A stretch of DNA of 64,000 bases from Ophiodon elongatus (taxonomy: Eukaryota; Chordata; Actinopteri; Perciformes; Hexagrammidae). The position numbers and the translations under genes were made by a program. Position 1 is the first letter of the stretch, and the number at the start of each line of letters is the position of its first letter. Location: assembly GCA_016806645.1 (NCBI GenBank), contig JACSYO010002170.1, forward strand, positions 353,477-417,476, read 5' to 3'. The notes below the pieces were generated by a model, which saw only the letters and a list, made by a program, of their open reading frames with translations, had not been told where the DNA came from and made no database searches. Below are positions 22,831 through 35,630 of the stretch, in pieces.

Positions 22831-24331
22831 GAATTGCCAAAGTATTTTTTGGGTTCTTTTTCTTCACTGTAAAATATTAGCCAATGAAAATCTTGGTCAC
22901 AATAACTTCTAAAAAATAAATTAAGTGACCCTTATTAAAAATGTTAGCATGTATCTCAGGTAAAAATCGAAATTAATATTGGACAATATTTTTGTTATAA
23001 AATTAAAGTTAAATCTTTAAATATAAATGTATAGCTGCTTCAGAAATCCAGTATTGGTTCATAGTTTCATCAATCATTTTACTAATTTTATTTTTTTACA
23101 GCACAAATGTTCATAAAGGTCCAGGTGTTAAAAGTAGAATCCGATCATAAGAAATAGATACAAATAAAAGCAGGATTACATAGATTTCCTTCATCTTTTC
23201 AAGATGTCATTAATACTGCGTCGCGTGTCACATGTCATTTCACTTCACTAGTTTTCAGATCAGTTCACTATCTACACTAAACACAACAAAATGAATTGTT
23301 CCTCATTGCCTTCCAAACCAATGTGAGTGTTTTCTGATCAATGGTTGGTTACGTTGAGGAAGCTCAAACCACTTGGTTACGGTTCGGGAGAGATCCAGGT
23401 TATAAGAAACCCCCGTTGATTGTTGTTTGCCCAACCCTCCATCTTTCAGTATGTTTTCATAGAAAGAACAAACAATTGGCTTCTTGATGTTGCGGCAACA
23501 CTGATATGCTTGATCACGTCTGTGAATGTTGACCATCATTCGTCAACCTTTCTGTATCTATATTTCTGTGTGTGCTGATGTTTTTGTATTTCTCCCTCCA
23601 TCCCTTTCTCTTATATATGACAGCTCAGTCTTTCCCCTCTGGCTCGAAGGACACAAAAAGACAAAATCCCCCCTTCTTGATTAGAGGGGTACTTTGTGTT
23701 TGGTGTTGGAGGGAATCAAGGCTTACAGAAGGAGACTGGCTCGACTGATTCCATCACAGTCTTTTCTTTAGTCAACAATAGTGATGTATGTGCATCAACC
23801 TGTTATTTCATGGCTCATTGGCTGTCAGAAGTCAATATTTCTGGAAGGTTGAATTTGCAGAACTTAGTTCCCATTGGTTAGAGTGTGCGATAACCTTAAA
23901 ATGACAGAAAGGGGTGTTAAACGACAAAACTCCTCCTACAATTCCACCACCACACTGTAATTAGTTCACTCCGATGAACCCCAAACATCCTTTTTAATTG
24001 ACAGACAGAGTAATGTCTACTTTCCAGCAAAGACTAGGACAAAATAATAGAAAACAAAACACCACAGCAATTAGCACGTAGCCACGCCTCCATTCATAGA
24101 GCAGAACGCCTGCTGCCTGAGGGTGTGTCTGCCTCTTTAATGCCAGAAAGAAGTGCATTAAAAAAAAGACCAAGGATATGCTAACTAGTTGCTCGTGAAG
24201 CCAACACGTCACTAACGCTAGTTGATATAAAAAAAGAATAAAAATATACATACAAATTCATCTCAAAGTTAAATGAATAATGAATAATGAACTTTTGCAA
24301 GCATCTCCAGCTCTGAGAGAGCAATAACAAG
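22831..24331. other. Intronic, nothing recognised
   Basis: AT-rich, with only short open frames and no repeats identified. Confidence 0.45.
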
Positions 24332-24383
24332 CTGTTACCGATTGCTTAACTGGATGAATCCCCAGTTAAGCAATCAGTAACAG
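24332..24383. repeat. 22-bp-stem hairpin (possible small RNA)
   Basis: The arm CTGTTACCGATTGCTTAAC.. (24332-24353) is the reverse complement of 24362-24383 except for one C-A mismatch. The loop is 8 bases. The outer two positions also pair (one G-U, one A-T). This length and near-perfect pairing is unlikely by chance. A short microRNA-like precursor or the core of a palindromic miniature transposon are both possible. I do not recognise the sequence as a known microRNA. Confidence 0.6.
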
Positions 24384-26257
24384 TTCAGTTGGAAACATAT
24401 CAGACAGTGTAGATAAGTTCAGGAGAGAAAACAAGTCCATGGCTGACTGGAGCTTTTACTGTAAAAAACATCAAGCTTAAACTCGCTGTGTTAATAATGG
24501 CTGGCTGAAAGTCGTTGACTTGTTGAAGAAATCCAACAACTTCTATGTATTCATTTGGTTTTCTGATTATCATCAACAATTCTGCAACAACATTAAAGTG
24601 ATTGGTTCCTGATTGCCATATTTCACTCCGTATCTTCACAACAGTAATGGCTGCTGTGGTATGGGTTTTCATCATATTTTTATCATCATATTACATTTGA
24701 TGACTACAACATAATTGTAATTTAAGTGATACATTATCCAGCAGACAGGTTTTATCTTTGAAAATTCCCATTCTCGTGTGATTTCAGTGTGAACGTTTCT
24801 TCTTGACTGTGGGAACAGCATTACCTTTTAACTTAAGGTCCACTGACTAGGTGTTCCAGAGCTTCGGTCTTCATCACACTCTTCATCAGCAGACAGCATC
24901 TGTTGATGAGGATGCTGAAAGCTCCAGAGAAAGCAAGTTAACTGACCAGAGTTATAATTATTGTGTCAATTTACATGTGATTTTACATTTGTCAAAGCAT
25001 GCTCTCATGTAGCAGGTTCACACACTTATCAGCTGTCAGTCTTACCTCCTCTACCGTGATTGGTCAGTCCATTAACAATTAATGAGCATGGAAGCAGTTG
25101 CCCTCTGTGACAAACCGGAAAGAGTAGCGATATAACAAATGTGACACCACAAAACAGATGCGTGTTTCCACATTTCTAAAGAGCAGAAGGAGAGAGGGAA
25201 AAGGGAAAGAGGCAACGAGGCAACGAGGCAAATGCTTGTGTGAAAGTCGGTATTGCTGAATATACAAAAGTGAATTGTTGGTGGAAGCAGAGGCAAAGTG
25301 TTTGGCAGCAGGGGGGCATTATGAATCAATGGATGAATTATTGATACGCTCCCTCCCCCATGCTTAGATAACACACATGAACACACAAATACAAATACAC
25401 ACCAATCTGGCGACCAATAGGAGCTGCTCTTTGCTGTGTGCAGGGTAACTGAGGAGCTCTGCTTGTGTCTGCTGAGGCAGTCCTTCAGATTTGGACACAA
25501 ACACTCTTGAGTTGATGTTTTCAGTTTAATACTGAAGTTCTTGGCTCTTTCATGAAAGCCCTGAGTACTTTAATCCTCCACTGCCTCAATCAAACCTCCC
25601 CCTCACAGCACTGTACCCATACAGTCTATGCTTTTTCATGGTATAGTTTCTTTCAAGGTGAAGAGGACCATGGCCATGATGAAGATGAAGGTTTCATTTT
25701 CTGATGAGCGCAGGAAGGTTTCAGGTTTGTGTCTTTCTGTCCTGCAGGGCAAGGGCAGCTTGGAACAGTCAGATTGGTGTTTTGTTTCAACCGACAGAGA
25801 GTTCAGGGATTTTCAACCCGCTTCTTTTTTTAAGTGACTCAGCGGTTTCTCATTTGGAAAAAAAACGTATTTGGTCGTATTCAGCAAACTAACAGAATCA
25901 TCAGGATTTGTTGGCCTGCTCATCTGTTATATTGGCTTTTCAGTTGAGCCACAGTTATCGAGGAATAAAAAGACAACATTAGAAATGCTTCATGCTTTTG
26001 TTTGCCTATTATCTATAATGTGATCAATCAATAGCAGAAAGCACTTGTAGAGTATATGGAGAATATAGATATCTGAGAAGCCTTTAACCTGAAATGATAC
26101 TGAGACATTTTGATCTGAGATGAAGTTGGGCTGGGAATTGTTCATATGCAAGACATTCTGTCCATGTTGGACAATTTTGCACCTCACAAACTGTCCAGTG
26201 GTAATGTTCAGTGTGAGCGCAGGCACTATTATGTCTCACAGCAGGAAGTAGGTGTGA
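24384..26257. other. Intronic, nothing recognised
   Basis: No supported gene. The 142-codon minus frame at 25072-25500 has no family features. Confidence 0.45.
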
Positions 26258-26575
26258 GGTGGTCTGGGTGGTGGTCTAGGGGGTGGTCTGGGTGGTGGTC
26301 TGGGTGGTGGTTTGTGGGGTGGTCTGGGTGGTGGTCTCGGGGGTGGTCTGTGGGGTGGTCTGGGTGGTGGTTTGGGGGGTGGTCTGGGTAGTGGTCTGGG
26401 GGGTGGTCTGGGGGGTGGTCTGGGTGGTGGTTTGGGGGGTGGTCTGGGGGGTGGTCTGGGTGGTGGTCTGGGGGGTGGTCTGGGTAGTGGTCTGGGGGGT
26501 GGTCTGGGGGGTGGTCTGGGTGGTGGTCTGGGGGTGGTCTGTGGGGTGGTCTGGGTGGTGGTTTGGGGTGGGGGG
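26258..26575 (+). repeat. G-rich minisatellite (GGTGGTCTGGG)
   Basis: About 29 copies of an 11-base unit GGTGGTCTGGG, with GGGGGG, TTTG and TGTG variants. The G-rich strand is the sense strand of the ankyrin intron. Open frames on both strands (GGLGG on +, DHPPDH on -) are products of the repeat. Confidence 0.92.
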
Positions 26576-26689
26576 GCATGTAGTATGTCTGACTCTCCTG
26601 CAGAAGACCGGAGTTTACAAAATTAATTCTAAAAACAATGCTACTGGACATTTGAGAACATTGATTTTGGACTTCATAAATAATAAACA

Positions 26690-26905
26690 CCGACATTGAA
26701 CATGACTGACAATGAAACACTGGCAGTCGACGATACTGAACTGTATTGAATGTTAATAAAAAACGCTAACATTGAATGTTTACAAAAGCGTTGGAATAAG
26801 AAAAATAAATAGCTGGCATTAAATGTTAAACATTTTTGCCATTGAATATCAAACAATATTAAATAACATTGCCATTGAATATAAAGCAAAACCTTTACAC
26901 TGAAC
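26690..26905 (+). repeat. Degenerate CATTGAATGTT repeat
   Basis: The phrase CATTGAATG/CATTGAATA recurs at irregular spacing of about 25-45 bases (for example ACATTGAATGTTTAC, GCCATTGAATATCAAAC, GCCATTGAATATAAAGC). It looks like an old, decayed tandem repeat. Confidence 0.5.
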
Positions 26906-28771
26906 GTTATCCAGAGTTTTACAGAATCATTCAGTGTTCCACTCTGACGTTGTGGTTTTTTGATACCTTACTTTTAGAAACGTACAGTTGATGTAAGAAG
27001 ACAAACTTAACAAGTTAAGTTCAATAAGCACAAGCAGCCATACAATAACTTTAGTTGAATACTGTAAAATGGTCAGAATAACAAATCTGTACGGACATTT
27101 GTTCTGGCTTTTGGTGCTTGACAGTTTTCAATACTCTGTGCTCGTGACACATTTGGGTTGATACTAAAATAATATTGAGGTTCAATACCCATAATTAATA
27201 AGAAGTGAGGATTACCATTCTGGTGGGAGTATTTTGGCACTCCAATAGTCCATTTATGGTCTTGGTAATTCATCCTGACTTCTTAAATATGATAGCAAAA
27301 CTTTTCTGCTGCATTTCACCTAATCTTATGTACTCTCATCGCTCAGGCCTATAAATGGCTCATGACTCATAGCTGATCAGTTGGCTGATTAAGGCTGATT
27401 TCCTGTGCCGTCTACGTGGTAGACCATCCACCCACCAGGATGGGCACACTTTCAAACTCAAAACCCTTTCACAACCACCTCATGAGGGATGGCGCGATGA
27501 AAAAAACAACAAAGAAAAGCTGTTATCACACATCCCATTTACAACACAGAAATATTCTGAATTGTGTTTGCTGCATTTTTCACAGTTGCCAACCTTGAGC
27601 ATAAATAGCATCCCTTCCTATGTTTAGCTAGCTGTGGTTTGTCTTTCTCCCTTACACCTAAAGCATGATGTATTGAGTGATATTTTGAGCTGGAGACCAT
27701 ATTGCCATGAAATATTGCGTAGTTTTGAATGGTCCCCAGATGATGAATCCTAATGTTTTTGGTTGACCTCTGACCTTTCATCCAGCAGCATTGTCAGGTT
27801 GTCAGCTCCTGAACTTTGGACAAACTTTCTTGGTACTGGTTAAGGTTTGAGAAAAATCATGATCACGGTTAAAATACACCAATGTTGCCTCTCGTTGGGA
27901 GATGCAATGTGAACAGCAGTATCCATCGTCTAAGTCTGATACTTTGTATGCAACCATTGACCCTGAAATCCTTTAATCCATTACTTCTGTCTTTGCTTCC
28001 TCAGATAACAGTAATGATTCACATGGCCTTTACTGAGCATGTTCATGCTCCCTAGAGGATGAACTCTTTTGATTTCAATGACAGCATGTCATTGAAAAGC
28101 AAGCACCACCTTCAGATACATTTTTAAATGTGCCCAGTACTAGTTCATCTCTACGAATAGCAAAATCACACATGTTGTTTGTTCTGTACAGCACTTACAT
28201 ATTTTGTATTAACAATGAAGCATATGAAGCTTGACAAATGGATTTGACTCGTAGTCTTGTTACTTTTAAAGATAGAAGTGTATAAATGAGGAGATCTTGG
28301 TCAGAATAGGCATATACACAGAAAGTCAATTCTAATATGAGGACAGCAATCGACCGGCGTGACACAATCACTGGGTTTCTTCTCTGCTGCCTGGTCTGTT
28401 TTGTCTGTAAATAACTCTGAGGATAAAGAGGAAGTACTCAGTGTGTCTCGCTAATCCAGTGACTGCTCACGCTGTGACTCAGCTCAACTGGGGGACAAAA
28501 TAATCAAGTTTAAAACCTGCACCTATACTGGAAAATGTGGTGCGGTCGTAGACTTCATCCAAATTTTGATTTTAATATTGAGGCAAGGGTTAAAGGGAGA
28601 ATTAGGATTAGGTTTACTACAGGTTATAGTCTGGATTGGGATTAAGCATGCAGTCGTGTGTATGTGTGTACGAGCTGTGTTGATTTAAATAATACCTAAA
28701 AGACCAGTGTCCCACATCATCAGCTGTTTCAAGCCATTTAAGCATTCTTTCAGTTTCTGTGTGTAGTCATA

Positions 28772-28773
<2 letters not shown>
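26906..28773. other. Intronic, nothing recognised
   Basis: No supported gene or repeat. Confidence 0.45.

Positions 28774-28807
<34 letters not shown>
28774..28807 (+). repeat. (TG)n microsatellite
   Basis: About 16 TG units. Confidence 0.95.
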
Positions 28808-28808
<1 letters not shown>

Positions 28809-30433
28809 CTCTGTGTGCTAGCAAACACCCATTTGTTCACGTTGTTATGGATATCAATGAGTATTCGTTTCTATTCTTAAAATGTGTATTTTTAAAGTGC
28901 GTTTTCAAGCCTGCTTTGACATGTGTATGGTGGTCTGTGTTTGACCCTTCCATCCTGCCTCTTTCTTGGATGGCAAACAACACACAGATGGTCTGTGAGG
29001 GTGACACCCAGACATCGCCATGGCAACCAAGAGCCCTGGCGCCAAAAAGAAAACCTTCAGTTGAAAACATCAGAGGCGTCGTGTCATGCTCTGGCAGAAT
29101 ATTCTCAGATGTCAAATTCTTCCTATTTTTTAGTCTGATAAGTGATAATTTAGTTCACTTTGCCTAACAAGCAGCAGTACTATGATAGTGCTACACTCCC
29201 TTGATATTAGGTCAGGGTGTGGTTATTCCCTGCTGTTGTTGTGTGATCCATGTTGTTAAAAAGATTGGAGGTCCAGCTTCTTCTTCTCCTCTTTCCATAC
29301 TCACAGTCCATGATAGGGAAAGGAAGAGAAGATGAGATCGAGATGCTGAGTGAGAAGATGGGGGCTAATGAAAGAAAATGGGTCTAATGAGCGTTTAATC
29401 GTAATGTGGTGTGCTAGCTGATGCGGTAGACATGCGCTCGTATCAGGAAATAACTTCAATCAGTCTCCCTCTGCTCAGACTCCTGCTGCCATAACAGATG
29501 CCAAGTCAACACAGTGAGGCAGGGCCAGCAAGAGCTACACAGACAGCTGTAAAAGTTCAGATCTTTAATCCAAGTTCCTCTGTCTGCTTTACAGAAAGTT
29601 CCAAATTTCTAAAGATAGATAGCGAATGGTTAATGGAATCACTTTACATTTGGACTGTCTGGAAAAAAAGAATGCATGCACAATCATTTTCTGTAATCAT
29701 TTAATAATGATATTTAAAGCTTTAAATTAAAATGAGCTAGTAACAGTTTCAAAACGTGAAAAAATACAAACATGGGCTGAAATCAGAAATTCTAAGAAAA
29801 CCTATGGAAAACTGACATAAATACACTATTGGCCTGATAAAATTGACATGGTTATCATTTAAGCAAACTGTTGCTTATGTGTAATACGATCCATCAGAAA
29901 ATGTAGAGTTGGTCATAATTCTCTGTGTTTGTCATTTCGAGCTGCTCCTTTCACATCACAGGCTACATAACCGTTTGATCCATAATAGAATACATTTTTG
30001 CATAATTGACACAAATGAGATTTACAAAACTAAAAAAAAAATATATTTATATTTATATATCTTTATGAATCATGAGTGAAATGCTTGCAGCCAGGGAGCT
30101 TATATCATTAATTACATTTATCAGCTTGAATTCCTAAATTTTGACCGTCAGCCAATTTATATCTAAACTAATCTATTTAACACTAATTTGCAACACCTGT
30201 CCACAGGAGGCATTTCAAAAAAAGAGTTAAGATAGAAAAGAGAAAACACATCCACAAATATGTTGTTCATTCTGTACCAATGACATATTTTGCACTGTCC
30301 ATCCTGGCAGAGAGATCCCTCCTCAGTTGCTATCACAGAGTTTTTTTTAAATTTATTTATTTATTTCTTTCTTTACCAGTTTAGCCAGCTTTTCTTTTTT
30401 TGGGGGAGAGGGGTATTTTCTTATCTGTCATTT
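28808..30433. other. Intronic, nothing recognised
   Basis: A 130-codon + frame overlaps the end of the TG tract and has no family features. The rest is AT-rich. Confidence 0.45.
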
Positions 30434-30570
30434 GTTGTACAGATTGTAAAGCCCTCTACATATAAACAATTGCCATACAAATAAAATACATACAAATACC
30501 ACAAATACATAATACATAATACATAAATACATATACAGATACATACACAAAATATATCCCAAATTACATA
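30434..30570 (+). repeat. LINE-like tail and ATACATA-rich repeat
   Basis: ACAGATTGTAAAGCCCTCTA is shared with the element tail at 12528. It is followed by a decayed (AATACAT)n stretch. Confidence 0.5.
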
Positions 30571-30849
30571 CTCAAAAACATATTCAAGATACAGAGTACA
30601 TAGTCTGTCTATAGGGGTTTTAGTTCTGAGAACAATGTTGGTTCTCATTTAACCATCATCATAATACCTCTATTAAAAATAATCAAAATTGGCCTTCAGT
30701 TTTGCGTCTTTTAGGTGTAGAAAAACAATATGAAACGGGTGTTTTTTACATTCAGTATTAAGAAAGAGGACTCAAGCCATTGCAATACAAAATGTAAGGA
30801 TTCAGTCAGCTGAGTCAGCTGGTGAGCAGCATTGTTGAGTTCGGGCAAA
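30571..30849. other. Intronic, nothing recognised
   Basis: AT-rich, with no supported feature. It could be the 3' remainder of the adjacent LINE. Confidence 0.4.
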
Positions 30850-31300
30850 TGTATAAATGACTGTATCATCGGCATATATTTGGCAGCCTGCCCCAGGACA
30901 ACTCTCAGGTTGGTCGTTGATATACATGAATCGCAATGGACCTTGAACCAATGGGTATCCCCATGCTATTGGGGTGGAGGGTAGACTTTTTCCCTACTGT
31001 CTAACACACATTGTACTCTTCCCCTGAGGTACCAATCAAACCATTGTGAGGCATTTGGGAAGTATGTATACAAGCACACTGTGGTTAACCGTATTGAAAG
31101 CCTTTTCAAGTCTAAGAAAACTGCTCCCACAGCATATAATGAGTTGGTCAGCTACATTTTTTTCCAGTATCTTGGAGACAACTGAGAGGATGACAATGGG
31201 TCTGTAATTGCATACATGCCAAGTCTTACTCACCAGATTTGAAAGATAACAGCTGTTTCCCAGGTCTCAGGGAAAGTCCTTTTTTTAATTGAAAAGTTCA
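30850..31300 (-). pseudogene. Decayed LINE reverse transcriptase fragment
   Basis: Read on the minus strand in shifting frames, it shows reverse-transcriptase motifs in the correct order. They are FPETWETAV near 31275-31245, NYRPIVILSVVSKILEKNV near 31210-31150, EKAFNTVNHSVL near 31105-31070, a broken version of the GSxLGPLLFxxYINDLP region near 30960-30910, and YADDTVIY at 30876-30853. YADD is the catalytic motif of the polymerase. This is the protein order of a non-LTR retrotransposon, closest in feel to L2, CR1 or Rex families. Frameshifts and a missing segment between the first palm motifs show that it is dead. Confidence 0.82.
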
Positions 31301-32717
31301 CAAGGCTCAAGTAGCTGAGTTATGTGTTTCTTTATCAGTGCAGAATCAAGATTTTGGATGTATCTGGCCTTTGAGTTGCTGAAGTGAGTGATTTTGCTTA
31401 CTTTTACAACATTAACTTCTTTAATGTAAAATTAATTTTGAGTGAATTTTGAGTGGTCCCCCATGTTGCGTGTCAACTCTACTGGATTAAATTACTTTAT
31501 CATTTTCTTTTTGTAATTAAGAAAAATATTTTTTATCGCCCAGTCTTGTCATTCTCAGAGGTGGATCTTTTCTAGTGATTTCAATGCTGGACCAGCCGTC
31601 AGGATGACTCAAATTAAGCTTATTAGGCTAATGATTCTGCAGAAACACATCACTGATGGATTCAAACCAAAGTGACTATTTGCCTGATGAACTGCCAAAC
31701 CCAGTCAGGCCCACGTTAGCACTATATTTATGTGGGGGGACAGGTTTGAAAGCCAGCTCTGTGCTGAAGTGCTAGTTCTCAGTCTGACACTAAGTAGGCG
31801 TCTTCCATCTCACTTATGGATGGCCAGGGATTATTTATTGATGAGTGGATGTATCCATTAGTAATGCCTGGAGACTCTGGGGTGGCTCCTGGATCAATGG
31901 AGCTTCTCTGGTTCAAATGATGCAAGGTGTTTGGGCAAGTCAGAGGGTTTTGGCCTCAGTGACAGGTCACAGGGCTGAAGACCAGCAGGGCACAGAGGTA
32001 GTTATTTGTTGTGTCACTTTCCAGACAGTTCCCTGCAGAAGTCTGATTTCAGTACAAATAGTGAACTTATCTACTAGGGGTCATTCTGAGACATTGAGAA
32101 TCCCTGTTGCTGTACCCTAAATGCCTTTTCAAAACCTTACCCTAAAACACTCCAAGGTGATGTGTATTTTGGAGCATGTGGGTATGAGTGCTACTTACGT
32201 TGGTGTATGTAAAGTAAATGTACATGTTCTTTCACAATTGTACATCATAAATTTCTTTCAGTCAATTTCAATTCAATTTTGTTGATTTTACTCGCCAGCC
32301 ACACGACCATATCGCATCCCTCCCCTCTTCTCCCCTTTAAGGTTTCCTTGTGTCCTCCAGCTTGTTTCAGTTGCTGTTATATCTGGTTTGTTTCCATGGC
32401 ACTGTGGCCTATATTGTGTCTTCCCATATACACACTTTCTTGAATATATCAAAAGAGACTACTCCTTCACGCCAGTCGAACAGATTGCTTTGATAAAAGT
32501 GTTTTGGGGCTTATATCCAATGCTGTAAGGGACAGGGACATAATTCTACAAATTAAATCTGTTCTCCAAAGAGGCACACATTACAATGTTTGGCCAATGA
32601 TAGTTAAGATTTCGGTTTTACGTCTGGACTAATTCCATTTCGGTCAGCTGATGTTGTAAAAAAGGTATGCCGTGTGAGGTGTTGAAAGATTCTAATCATT
32701 TGCATTCTGAACAAGTT
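31301..32717. other. Intronic, nothing recognised
   Basis: The first part, to about 31400, may be more of the LINE. A minus-strand AATTGAATTGAAATTGAC tail lies near 32264-32281. No supported gene. Confidence 0.45.
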
Positions 32718-32718
32718 G

Positions 32719-32765
<47 letters not shown>
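32718..32765 (+). repeat. (ATC)n microsatellite
   Basis: About 16 units. It is read as poly-Asp on the minus strand. Confidence 0.95.
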
Positions 32766-32766
<1 letters not shown>

Positions 32767-33900
32767 ATCAATCTCATAAAGGTTTTGACAACTGGAATCG
32801 GGAACAATGATATCACAAAGCATGGGGAAAAAAAGAAAAAACACTCATGCAAATTACAGGCAACCAGTTTTTGATTGATGTTTTTTTAATTTTGGTACAG
32901 AACCACATTTCTGAATAATGCTGTTGTTGCACTGGTCAATAATTAAAAACTTTACTTTTTTCTTATAACTATATTCTTTATACTGTCGTTGGACTCTAAA
33001 AAACTCCATTGCAGCCCATGTAGTGATCAGTTTCCTGACTGGCCCGAAATCTGATATTTAAAGAAAAGTTCAACCATAGCTGTAGTGGTGGGAGCAACAC
33101 ATTCATCAGGGCCAGCAATCAGCCACAGAAAACAAACGTCTACCAAATCCGATATTACTCCCATGTGCTTTGAACTCCTCCATCGCTCTTAAACAGGAGT
33201 GAAATTGAAGCTGGTGAGGTTGAAGACAATGTTAGCTGTGATCATTGGGCATTCAAGCACATAAACTTACACTGAAACACTACATGCAGGTTTGTTTTCT
33301 TTGCCTTTCTTGTGTCACAGGATCCAGATTAGGGCAACTATAGGCTCATGTTAAGATAGGGGTTGATCTAACAGTGTATTTAATTCAAGCTCGATGGGAA
33401 AGTGCATAAGTCACAACAGTATTTTTATTCAGAAAACCCCCAAATAATGAAAGAGAGGGGGGAGAAAGCAAGTATATATATTTTGAGTATTAAAGATCTT
33501 GTTACTTTTGTTTAACATCAGCCACAAGTGACAGATAGACAACCAAAGTAAAACCAGAACTTCCAGGTTCTGTTCCAAAAGTAGGAGGACCTCATTCAAA
33601 ATCAAATTTGACTAATAATAAAAATATTGACGTTTTACTTTTCTTTGTGCCTTACTTAGTATTGTGTGCATTTATCCAATTGTTCTAGGCTGGGGTGGCC
33701 TTATCTTTTAATTGATGGAATATTGTTGTTCATTGAATATTTCTGTTTTTATCTGCCTTCAAAAAACGTAATTTTCCAAAAGCCCTTGCCCATATGCGTT
33801 CAAACATCACCGACTTGTTCAGACATATCTGTAGTGATAGCAGGACAGGATGGGCAAAAGGGTGTAGACATTTTCACACAGCAGTTATTTAAGGTGCTTT
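32766..33900. other. Intronic, nothing recognised
   Basis: AT-rich, with no supported feature. Confidence 0.45.
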
Positions 33901-34015
33901 AGTGCAGCTGTGGCTTAGAGGTATAATGGGTTGTCTTCGTTCATGTCGAAGTCTCTTTTGACAAGACACTTAACCCCAAATTGATCCTGAAGACTGGGCC
34001 ATCGGTGTGTGATTC
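33901..34015 (+). mobile_element. tRNA-derived SINE, diverged
   Basis: GTGCAGCTGTGGCTTAGAGG as head, then CATGTCGAAGTCTC, GACAAGACACTTAACCCCAA and ATTGATCCTGAAGACTGGGC. The B-box is lost. Confidence 0.65.
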
Positions 34016-34494
34016 TGCTTCCTCTGTCTCATATGAATTGTGTGGGAGTCTAATTGCTCTACTTTCGATTTTCTGACTGTACACATTGTTAATGGACAGA
34101 GTTTATGCTGAATGTGGCATTTCAGTGTAGAGAGAAAGATGACTGAGTTTCCGCCCCTGCCTCCGCCTCTTGAACCGAGGCCAATCTCTGCTATTGGTGT
34201 GTGTTTTCCTGCATATTCACCCATTCATCAGCTTCTGTAGGAATACTAGAATCAAAAAGAAAAAGAAACAGAATCAATCAAGCTATATTTAGTTTTCTAT
34301 TGATAACCTTGTGTTTACAAAGTAATTAGCAAGGAAAGGTTACTAGGTAACAACAGAGTGTGTGTACATGTTGGGCGGGATCTTAACCCTAAGACAACAT
34401 TTCGAAGAGCACCATGGCAGAAATGGCCTTGATCCAGCTTGATTAAAAAGCATACTGTGTAACCTTTGCCTTCCAAAGTGAGGACATCATGTGA

Positions 34495-34499
<5 letters not shown>
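34016..34499. other. Intronic, nothing recognised
   Basis: No supported feature. Confidence 0.45.

Positions 34500-34567
<68 letters not shown>
34500..34567 (+). repeat. (TG)n microsatellite
   Basis: About 34 TG units. Confidence 0.95.
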
Positions 34568-34568
<1 letters not shown>

Positions 34569-35094
34569 TGCATTTTATCAATCTCCCAAGCATCATGTCG
34601 TCCTAACATTCACCTCATGCTGTAGAAATGCAGCAGGTCTTATTAGATTTACAGTATTAACTCGTCTCCATCCAATGCAATGTCAAGGCCATGACTTCTT
34701 TTGAGACCTGGAGAGAATGAGTTGAAATTCTCCATCTGTCTTTCTAAATGCTCTTATCCAACAAATTATTTCTGATACTCTTGTTGGTCAGGATCAAAAC
34801 AAAACATCATAGGGATTAGAGGAATGAAAACAGCCAACACAAGATGACTTAAAAGCATTAAGAGAATAGAAAATAAAGTTTGTCTGTTTTTCTCTTCATC
34901 AGCTATTCTCTCCTCACTCTAACTCTCCCCAACTAATCCCTTATTTACTACATGACATTGGAAAGAATCCTGGACAAGCTCCAACATTCCGGTGAAAGAT
35001 TGAATTTCCTGTGTGGAGGTGCCGTTGTTGAACTGAGCACAGGTTTTTGGTTTGGGCTTGATAGTTAATACAGATTTTTCTATTGTAGATTCTA
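34568..35094. other. Intronic, nothing recognised
   Basis: No supported feature. Confidence 0.45.
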
Positions 35095-35630
35095 CAACAA
35101 AGACTGTATAAAAGACATGGATGTAGTCACCCACTGGTTTGTGGACTACAGTTTTGAAGCCTTGAGTTTGACATTTTGGCCATTGCCATCTTTGTTTTTG
35201 TCCGTCACCATCTTGTTTTTATACGACTAGAATTGGAGAAAACGAAAGCTGAATAAGACATTTTTAGGCATTCACAAACTGAAAACACAATGAGAAAGGG
35301 TTGTAAGTTGTAAGACAAAAACTCCCAAAGCAGACAAAGCTGTAGTAACAACCTGTCAATCACAAGGTAGCCACTCCCTAAAGCATACACTGCTTTATGG
35401 TCTATTTGACTCTAAATAGGACCATCATTTACTGTACATCATGTTGTGTTGAAAAAGACTTGAAACTAGAGATTGAGACCATAAACTCATGTTTACAATG
35501 ATTACTGAAGTAATAAATTAACTGAGAAGTAAGGTCATTTTCTCATAGACTTCTATACAATTAGACTTCTTCTTGCAACTAGAGGAGTCACCCCCTGATG
35601 GCCAGTAGAAATAATGCAGGTCTAAGGCAG
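35095..35630 (+). repeat. Interspersed repeat family B
   Basis: AAAGACTGTATAAAAGACAT, ACTGGTTTGTGGACTACAG, CACCATCTTG, AATAAGACATTTTTAGGC, ACCTGTCAATCACAAGG and ATAGACTTCTATACAATTAG appear in the same order as in the copy at 15062. It is the second-longest copy. Confidence 0.7.

Noticed and set aside
26229..26720. Long open frames on both strands (163, 138 and 104 codons) with DHPPDH or GGLGG repeats
   Set aside because: They only read through the 11-base minisatellite. An 11-base unit has no internal stop in several frames.
31036..31233. 65-codon minus frame as an independent gene
   Set aside because: It is part of a decayed LINE reverse transcriptase whose other motifs lie in different frames on either side.
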